Of a DNA stretch of 64,000 nucleotides, positions 59,586 through 64,000 are shown one piece after another. Both the position numbers and the translations under genes were made by a program. The stretch's first letter is position 1; every line of letters begins with the position of its first letter. The notes below the pieces were generated by a model, which made no database searches, had not been told where the DNA came from, and saw only the letters and a program-made list of their open reading frames with translations. Source of the stretch: Faecalibacterium sp. An122 (lineage in GTDB: Bacteria; Bacillota; Clostridia; Oscillospirales; Ruminococcaceae); the NCBI RefSeq assembly GCF_002160895.1, contig NZ_NFLL01000001.1:124001-188000 (forward strand), written 5' to 3'.

Positions 59586-61461
59586 GCTGAACCCGCTTGT
59601 TTTGGCCGGGGGAATCATCGGCACCGTGTCGGTTCTTCTGATTGTGGCCTATGCCACCGTCAAGGACAAAAAGACCTCCATGGGCTTTGAGCGGAACATC
59701 TCGGACGGCGAAATCGTCCGCCGCCTGGCCCATTACGCCCGGCCCTATCTGGGCAGTTTCATCGCGGCCGGCCTGCTGATGCTGTTCTCCATCGTCTACG
59801 ACATTGTTTCCCCGCTGATTGTGGGCGCCGTGGAGGAGATGCTGGTGGGGGACTTCACCCTGGACGCCCTCTTTTGGATGGTGGCGGCCTATGCGGGCAT
59901 CCTGGTCTTTTCCATGGTGAGCTCCTATTTCCAGGCAGTGATCCTCCAGAAAGCCGGCCAGCGGATTATTTCGGACCTGCGGGAAGACCTGTTCACCCAC
60001 ATTGAGTCCCTGGCCCATGAACAGCTGAACGAGATCCCGGTGGGCAAGCTGGTGACCCGCGTGACCAACGATACCAACGCCATCTCGATGATGTTCACCA
60101 ACCTTCTGGTCAACCTGGCGAAGAACTGTTTTGTGATTCTGGGCATCCTGGGGGCCATGCTGATGGTCAACTATGAGCTGACCCTGATGATCCTCTGTTT
60201 TGTGCCCTTCATCGTGCTGTTCACCGTCATTTTCCGCAAATTCTCCCGCCGGGCCTACCGGCGGGTCAAGGACTGCACCACCGACATCAACACCTATCTG
60301 TCCGAGAACCTGTCGGGCATCAAAATCACCCAGATTTTCGGCCGGGAGGACGCCCGGATGGAGGATTTCCGCCGCCGCAGCGAGGCGCTGGGCAAGGCCA
60401 AGCGGGACGAAATCTTTGTGTTCGGCGTGTTCCGCCCGCTGGTGTATATGCTGTACGTCAGCTCGGTGCTGTGCCTGTTCTATCTGGGCGGCATGGGGTA
60501 TCTGGACGGGGTGTCCTTCCTGGGACAGACCATTTCCGGCGGCACCATCGTCACCTTTTATATGTATATCTCCAAGTTCTATAACCCCATCCAGAACCTG
60601 GCCGAACAGTTCAACTGGCTGCAGTCGGCCATGGCTTCCTCCGAGAAGGTGTTCTCGATTCTGGACCTGCAGCCGGTGATGACCGACGCCCCCGACGCCA
60701 TCGACCTGCCCGAGATCAAGGGAGAAATCGAGTTCCGGGATGTGTGGTTCAGCTATATCCCCGGAGAGTGGGTGCTGAAGGGCGTTTCCTTCCATGTGGA
60801 ACCCCGGCAGACGGTGGCCTTTGTGGGCTCTACCGGCTCGGGCAAAACCACCATCCTCTCCCTGATCTGCCGCAATTATGAGTTCCAGCGGGGACAAATC
60901 CTGATCGACGGGGTGGATATCCGCAAGATCAAGATTTCCTGCATCCGCCGCCACTTCGGCCAGATGCTGCAGGATGTGTTCCTGTTCTCGGGCACCATCC
61001 GGAGCAATATTGTGCTGCGGATGGAGGACGTTCCCGATGAGCGGATTATGGAGGTCTGCCGCTATGTGAACGCGGACCGCTTCATCCAGAAGCTGGACGA
61101 CGGCCTGGATGAGCCGGTGCGGGAGCGGGGCAATAACTTCTCGGCGGGCCAGCGCCAGCTGATCTCCTTTGCCCGGACCATTCTCCATGAGCCCTCGGTC
61201 ATGATTCTGGACGAGGCCACCGCCAACATCGACACCGAGACCGAACAGCTGATCCAGGACTCCCTGGAAAAGATGCGGTCGGTGGGAACCATGCTCATCG
61301 TGGCGCACCGCCTGTCCACCATCCAGCATGCCGACAACATTGTGGTGCTGTCCCATGGCCGGATCATCGAGCAGGGAAATCACCAGGAACTGCTGGAGAA
61401 GCGGGGCCGCTATTACCAGCTCTACACCCTCCAGTACCACCGCGAACAGATGAAAAAGTAA
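59578..61461 (+). CDS. ABC exporter half-transporter B
   Basis: A 627-residue partner subunit. It has an extra N-terminal helix (about 8-28) before the six-helix domain (about 55-350). Walker A is FVGSTGSGKTTILSL, the signature NNFSAGQRQLISFARTI (a variant of LSGGQ), Walker B VMILDEATANIDTETE with the catalytic Glu, and the H-loop IVAHRLST. ATG 59578 follows GGGAGGTGG inside the end of subunit A. The pair resembles heterodimeric multidrug or peptide exporters (BmrCD, TM287/288 type). The substrate is unknown. Confidence 0.93.
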   Translation: MTELNPLVLAGGIIGTVSVLLIVAYATVKDKKTSMGFERNISDGEIVRRLAHYARPYLGSFIAAGLLMLFSIVYDIVSPLIVGAVEEMLVGDFTLDALFWMVAAYAGILVFSMVSSYFQAVILQKAGQRIISDLREDLFTHIESLAHEQLNEIPVGKLVTRVTNDTNAISMMFTNLLVNLAKNCFVILGILGAMLMVNYELTLMILCFVPFIVLFTVIFRKFSRRAYRRVKDCTTDINTYLSENLSGIKITQIFGREDARMEDFRRRSEALGKAKRDEIFVFGVFRPLVYMLYVSSVLCLFYLGGMGYLDGVSFLGQTISGGTIVTFYMYISKFYNPIQNLAEQFNWLQSAMASSEKVFSILDLQPVMTDAPDAIDLPEIKGEIEFRDVWFSYIPGEWVLKGVSFHVEPRQTVAFVGSTGSGKTTILSLICRNYEFQRGQILIDGVDIRKIKISCIRRHFGQMLQDVFLFSGTIRSNIVLRMEDVPDERIMEVCRYVNADRFIQKLDDGLDEPVRERGNNFSAGQRQLISFARTILHEPSVMILDEATANIDTETEQLIQDSLEKMRSVGTMLIVAHRLSTIQHADNIVVLSHGRIIEQGNHQELLEKRGRYYQLYTLQYHREQMKK

Positions 61462-61469
61462 CCATAAAC

Positions 61470-61519
61470 AAAGCAGCTCCGTCCCGGGCCATGAAACCCG
61501 GCGGCGGAGCTGCTTTTTC
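61470..61519. terminator. Bidirectional terminator
   Basis: AAAGCAGCTCCG pairs perfectly with CGGAGCTGCTTT, followed by TT; it separates the exporter operon from the convergent acetyltransferase gene. Confidence 0.88.
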
Positions 61520-61549
61520 TATTCGCAGACCGCGGCGTCAGGCGCCGGG

Positions 61550-62191
61550 TCAGTCTTTAGAAAAGGTGTTGATCTGTTCCTGGACCTCTGTGAAAAACCG
61601 GGACAGATGGAAACCATCCGCCACCGCATGATGGATGTTCATGGTCAAGGGCATGATCATACGGCCCTGCTGGAGCTCGTATTTGCCCCAGGTGACGACG
61701 GGGGCAAGAAAGGTTCCCTCGTCAAACACATGCACATCAAAATGGCGGTAATGGACCCACGGAAGACAGGACACATCAAAAAAGTTGGGCGGCTGATGGT
61801 CCACAATACCGCGGACATCCCGGTAGGTTTCCTGATCCCGCAGAAAGCGGGCGTGAAACTCCCAAAGATCCTCGCAAAAGGGTGTGACCAGCTTGGTGCA
61901 TTGCTCGTCGTTTTGGTCGAAAACGGCGTAGCTGGGGGAGATGGAATCCCACCGGATGAGATGCCCCTCCGGGTCCCAGCTGTATTTAAAGTGGTCGTGG
62001 GCATTGACAACTTTTGAAACCACCCAGATCATGCAGGGGTAAAACCGCAGCCCGTTTTGTCGGGCGTATTTCACCAGAGGCGTCACGTCCAGATCCACCG
62101 TCAGGCTCATCACCACCCGCATCCGCTGGATGTAAAACTGGAACAGTTTGCCCCGCTCCCATGCGTTCAGATCAACTCTTTGAAAATTCAT
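61550..62191 (-). CDS. Chloramphenicol acetyltransferase-like protein (CatA family)
   Basis: A 213-residue CatA-type acetyltransferase. ATG 62191 lies 7 bases after AAAGGAG. The catalytic motif IHHAVADGFHLSRFF (186-200) is the classical HHxxxDGFH with His188; other landmarks are FYPCMIWVVSKVVNAHDHFK (about 50-69) and FDVSCLPWVHYRHFD (about 138-152). Length equals that of known CATs. A short leader reading frame and competing hairpins precede it, an arrangement known for inducible drug-resistance genes, so an acetyltransferase for an antibiotic is plausible. Confidence 0.88.
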   Translation of the reverse strand: MNFQRVDLNAWERGKLFQFYIQRMRVVMSLTVDLDVTPLVKYARQNGLRFYPCMIWVVSKVVNAHDHFKYSWDPEGHLIRWDSISPSYAVFDQNDEQCTKLVTPFCEDLWEFHARFLRDQETYRDVRGIVDHQPPNFFDVSCLPWVHYRHFDVHVFDEGTFLAPVVTWGKYELQQGRMIMPLTMNIHHAVADGFHLSRFFTEVQEQINTFSKD

Positions 62192-62198
62192 ATGGATT

Positions 62199-62293
62199 CT
62201 CCTTTGCACCTGTATCGGTAAGTCAAACAGACGTGCAAAGCTGTGGGGATAGAAATGGCTTCCCCATACAAGTCTATCCCGTCAAGCCTTGCA
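62199..62293 (-). promoter_or_regulatory. Attenuator in the cat-like leader
   Basis: Three mutually exclusive segments: GCTTTGCA (62234-62241 in plus coordinates) can pair with TGCAAGGC at the end of the leader frame (62286-62293), helped by GGGATAGA/TCTATCCC (62246-62280). Alternatively CTTTGCAC (62233-62240) pairs with GTGCAAAG (62202-62209), which overlaps the ribosome site AAAGGAG (62199-62205). Confidence 0.65.
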
Positions 62294-62320
62294 TGGAGAT
62301 GCTGCAATGCAGAGTTTCAT
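62282..62320 (-). CDS. Leader peptide of the cat-like gene
   Basis: A 12-residue frame, MKLCIAASPCKA, with AAGGAGG 7 bases before its ATG and only about 24 nt after the predicted transcription start. Its last codons and stop form one arm of the attenuator. Too short to judge by codon use; the support is the strong ribosome site and the position. Confidence 0.6.
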   Translation of the reverse strand: MKLCIAASPCKA

Positions 62321-62350
62321 TTCATCGCCTCCTTTTCAAGGGATAGATTC

Positions 62351-62379
62351 ATTATAAATGCCGCCGCACAGAATGTAAA
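62351..62379 (-). promoter_or_regulatory. Promoter of the leader and cat-like gene
   Basis: TTTACA, 17 bases, TATAAT on the minus strand. Confidence 0.8.
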
Positions 62380-62413
62380 GCCTCCGCTATTTGTGTAATT
62401 TGCTCAAAATGGG

Positions 62414-62442
62414 TTTACTTGCCGCGGCGGTGCTGGTAAAAT
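62414..62442 (+). promoter_or_regulatory. Promoter of the secreted hydrolase gene
   Basis: TTTACT, 17 bases, TAAAAT with an extended TGG. Confidence 0.65.
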
Positions 62443-62523
62443 GGAACCAGAAAAAGAACCCCGGACAGGCATCAGAAAGCAGGGAGGCACGCCGGCCCGG
62501 GCCTCAGAAGGAGTTGATCTTGC

Positions 62524-63489
62524 ATGATTGAAACCATCCAGCGGGTTGCCATCGCCATCGCGGTGGCGGTCGCGGTGACAGGAGCGGTTCAGGACTGGTC
62601 CAAGGATGTTCCGTCGGTGACCACCAATTACTACGAACAGACCCAGACCGGCGGCGCCATCGAGGAGAAGTACACCGCTATGGGAGAATACGATGTCTCC
62701 TATACCGATTATCCGGCCCGGGATTTTTTGATTGAGCGGTACGAAGTCTGGTATCCCTCGGCTCTGAAAGAGGAGAACGGCAAGCAGTGGCCGGTGGTGG
62801 TCATGGCCAATGGCACCGGAGTGGCCGCTTCGCGGTATTCGCCGATCTTTCAGCATCTGGCATCCTGGGGATTTGTGGTGATCGGCAACGAACAACAGAA
62901 TTCCTGGAACGGCAGCAGCTCCGACGGCGCTCTGGACCTTCTGGTGGAGCTGAACGAGGATGAAGAAAGCGTCTTCTACCACAAGCTGGACCTGGAATGC
63001 GTCGGCGCCGCAGGACATTCCCAGGGCGCCATCGGCGCCATCAACGGCGTGACCAATCAGAAAAACGGCTGGCGTTATAAGGCCCTCTACACAGCCAGCA
63101 CCCCTTCCAGCCTGTATGCCTCCACGCTGAACTGGGAGTACGACGTCTCCAAAATTGAGATTCCCTACTTTATGGCCGCAGGCACCGGCCTTTTGGATGC
63201 CGGCGAAGCAGGTGTGCCGGAAGTGGTGGAGGACACCCAGGAGGTTTCCATCTCGCCCCTGTGGTCCCAGGAAGAAAACTACAGCGGCGTCCCGGCATCC
63301 ACGCCCAAACTGCGGGCCCGCCGCACCGGCGCCGACCACGCCGAGATGCTGCCCTGGGGTGACGGCTACATGACCGCCTGGTTTATGTACTGGCTGCAGG
63401 GAGACACCGAGGCCGGCAAAGCCTTCTTTGGGGAGGACGCCGAAATCCGGTCCAATCCCTGCTGGCAGGACATCGAAAAAAATCTTTGA
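62524..63489 (+). CDS. Exported alpha/beta hydrolase (chlorophyllase/PET-hydrolase-like fold)
   Basis: A 321-residue hydrolase. ATG 62524 follows AAGGAG at 12 bases. An N-terminal hydrophobic helix (about 5-22, RVAIAIAVAVAVTGAV) acts as signal or anchor. The core has VVVMANGTGVAASRYSPIFQ (oxyanion region, about 90-109), HLASWGFVVIGNEQ, the nucleophile in GAAGHSQGAIGAING (about 160-174), and the C-terminal GADHAEMLPWGDGYMTAWF with the catalytic His (about 274). The fold is dienelactone-hydrolase/chlorophyllase-like; the substrate is unknown. Confidence 0.8.
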   Translation: MIETIQRVAIAIAVAVAVTGAVQDWSKDVPSVTTNYYEQTQTGGAIEEKYTAMGEYDVSYTDYPARDFLIERYEVWYPSALKEENGKQWPVVVMANGTGVAASRYSPIFQHLASWGFVVIGNEQQNSWNGSSSDGALDLLVELNEDEESVFYHKLDLECVGAAGHSQGAIGAINGVTNQKNGWRYKALYTASTPSSLYASTLNWEYDVSKIEIPYFMAAGTGLLDAGEAGVPEVVEDTQEVSISPLWSQEENYSGVPASTPKLRARRTGADHAEMLPWGDGYMTAWFMYWLQGDTEAGKAFFGEDAEIRSNPCWQDIEKNL

Positions 63490-63503
63490 CACCGGCAAAC
63501 CGC

Positions 63504-63537
63504 GCCTGGCCGTTCTTTTGGATGGCCAGGCTTTTTT
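63504..63537 (+). terminator. Hydrolase gene terminator
   Basis: GCCTGGCC pairs with GGCCAGGC, followed by TTTTTT. Confidence 0.85.
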
Positions 63538-63554
63538 GCGGTCAAAATTTTGGA

Positions 63555-63583
63555 TTGACAATTCCCTTGCAGATTGGTAGACT
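63555..63583 (+). promoter_or_regulatory. tRNA-Leu promoter
   Basis: TTGACA, 17 bases, TAGACT, 15 bases before the tRNA. Confidence 0.75.
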
Positions 63584-63598
63584 AAATACGCATTCCAT

Positions 63599-63681
63599 GC
63601 GGGAGTGGCGGAATGGCAGACGCGCTGGTTTTAGGCACCAGTTCCGAAAGAGTGAGAGTTCGACCCTCTTCTCCCGCACCA
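63599..63681 (+). tRNA. tRNA-Leu (TAG)
   Basis: 83 nt with encoded CCA; acceptor GCGGGAG/CTCCCGC, anticodon loop TTTTAGG reads TAG, with a long variable arm as expected for tRNA-Leu. Confidence 0.93.
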
Positions 63682-63688
63682 TACAAAG

Positions 63689-63728
63689 ACCCCCGGACCC
63701 TTTCCAGCAGGAGAGGAGCCGGGGGTTT
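63689..63728 (+). terminator. tRNA-Leu terminator
   Basis: ACCCCCGG pairs with CCGGGGGT, followed by TTT. Confidence 0.8.
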
Positions 63729-63741
63729 TGCTCTGTATCAT

Positions 63742-64000
63742 TTAGTTGGGCTGGGATGAAGTGCCGCAAATGGAAAACGGACTAAGAACACTCTGGGCCT
63801 TTTCTTCGATTTCTTCGGGTGCAGCCGGGAGCTCGGTTTTTCCGTCCCAGATCAAAAGCCGGCTGTTTCCCTGTGTGTAATAGATGGGCAGGCTGTCCGT
63901 CCCGTCCGAAGCCGGTTCAGGGGTGCGGACAAAGCAATAGCTTCGCTCGCCGAGAGAAGTTCCTCCGCTCTGCCACAAGCTCAAAAACGAGTAACCCATC
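63742..64000 (-). CDS. Partial gene of unknown function at the right edge
   Basis: The C-terminal 86 codons or so of a minus-strand gene running off the window, ending CGTSSQPN. A Met codon at 63997-63999 could be the start, but no upstream sequence is visible to judge it. The residues (YYTQGNSRLLIWDGKTELP) look like a beta-rich, possibly exported domain. No family recognised. Confidence 0.45.
   Translation of the reverse strand, partial: MGYSFLSLWQSGGTSLGERSYCFVRTPEPASDGTDSLPIYYTQGNSRLLIWDGKTELPAAPEEIEEKAQSVLSPFSICGTSSQPN

Noticed and set aside
1-64000. CRISPR array
   Set aside because: No series of short repeats with unique spacers was seen; the only close tandem repeats are operator pairs and two identical tRNA-Gly genes.

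Overview
The window reads as a chromosomal piece of a GC-rich Gram-positive gut anaerobe of the class Clostridia, probably the Faecalibacterium / Subdoligranulum / Gemmiger side of the Oscillospiraceae. This is inferred from AGGAGG-type ribosome sites, CCA encoded in the tRNA genes, pta and NfnAB energy genes, GHKL/LytTR signalling pairs and AGCS/AzlCD transporters; no 16S rRNA is present. All gene functions were assigned by reading the sequence.

Layout. 1-9.6 kb: end of a surface protein, two small envelope proteins, a LysR regulator divergent from an AGCS amino-acid symporter, sfsA, and a lemA-DUF3137-DUF1266 operon. 9.8-12.6 kb: a secreted protein, a Dps ferritin with a palindromic operator, and a CAT-like acetyltransferase. 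12.6-21.4 kb: a signalling block. One LytTR regulator has two histidine kinases whose catalytic halves are near-identical while their sensor halves are unrelated. A second LytTR regulator/kinase pair faces a BceAB-like ABC transporter. Both regulators sit beside 21-bp-spaced direct repeats typical of LytTR sites. 21.6-29.1 kb: an ankyrin-repeat protein, then a decayed sugar locus (GH42, GH32, PTS EIIC and PRD regulator, all broken).

29.34-40.76 kb: an integrated mobilizable element. It has a large serine recombinase at one end, MobC/relaxase genes (with a membrane-protein gene nested inside the relaxase in another frame), a RepA-like ATPase, and a five-gene cargo operon encoding two small proteins, a PD-(D/E)XK-like protein, a beta-CASP-like metallo-hydrolase and an ADP-ribosylglycohydrolase. 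Matching inverted 49-bp ends were found; the right end abuts the 3' end of a tRNA-Ser gene. The cargo operon is the best candidate for an undescribed system, most likely defence or nucleic-acid/ADP-ribose processing.

40.8-64 kb: mostly housekeeping: an FMN-dependent dehydrogenase, a P-loop kinase, an HTH/zinc protein, a pseudouridine synthase, a nuclease-helicase, an ATPase, a type-4 UDG, an alpha/beta hydrolase, an AI-2E-type permease, azlCD, pta, a DUF3796-XRE pair, nfnAB, a five-tRNA operon, a heterodimeric ABC exporter, a second CAT-like gene with a leader-peptide/attenuator upstream, a secreted hydrolase and tRNA-Leu. The window ends inside an unknown gene.
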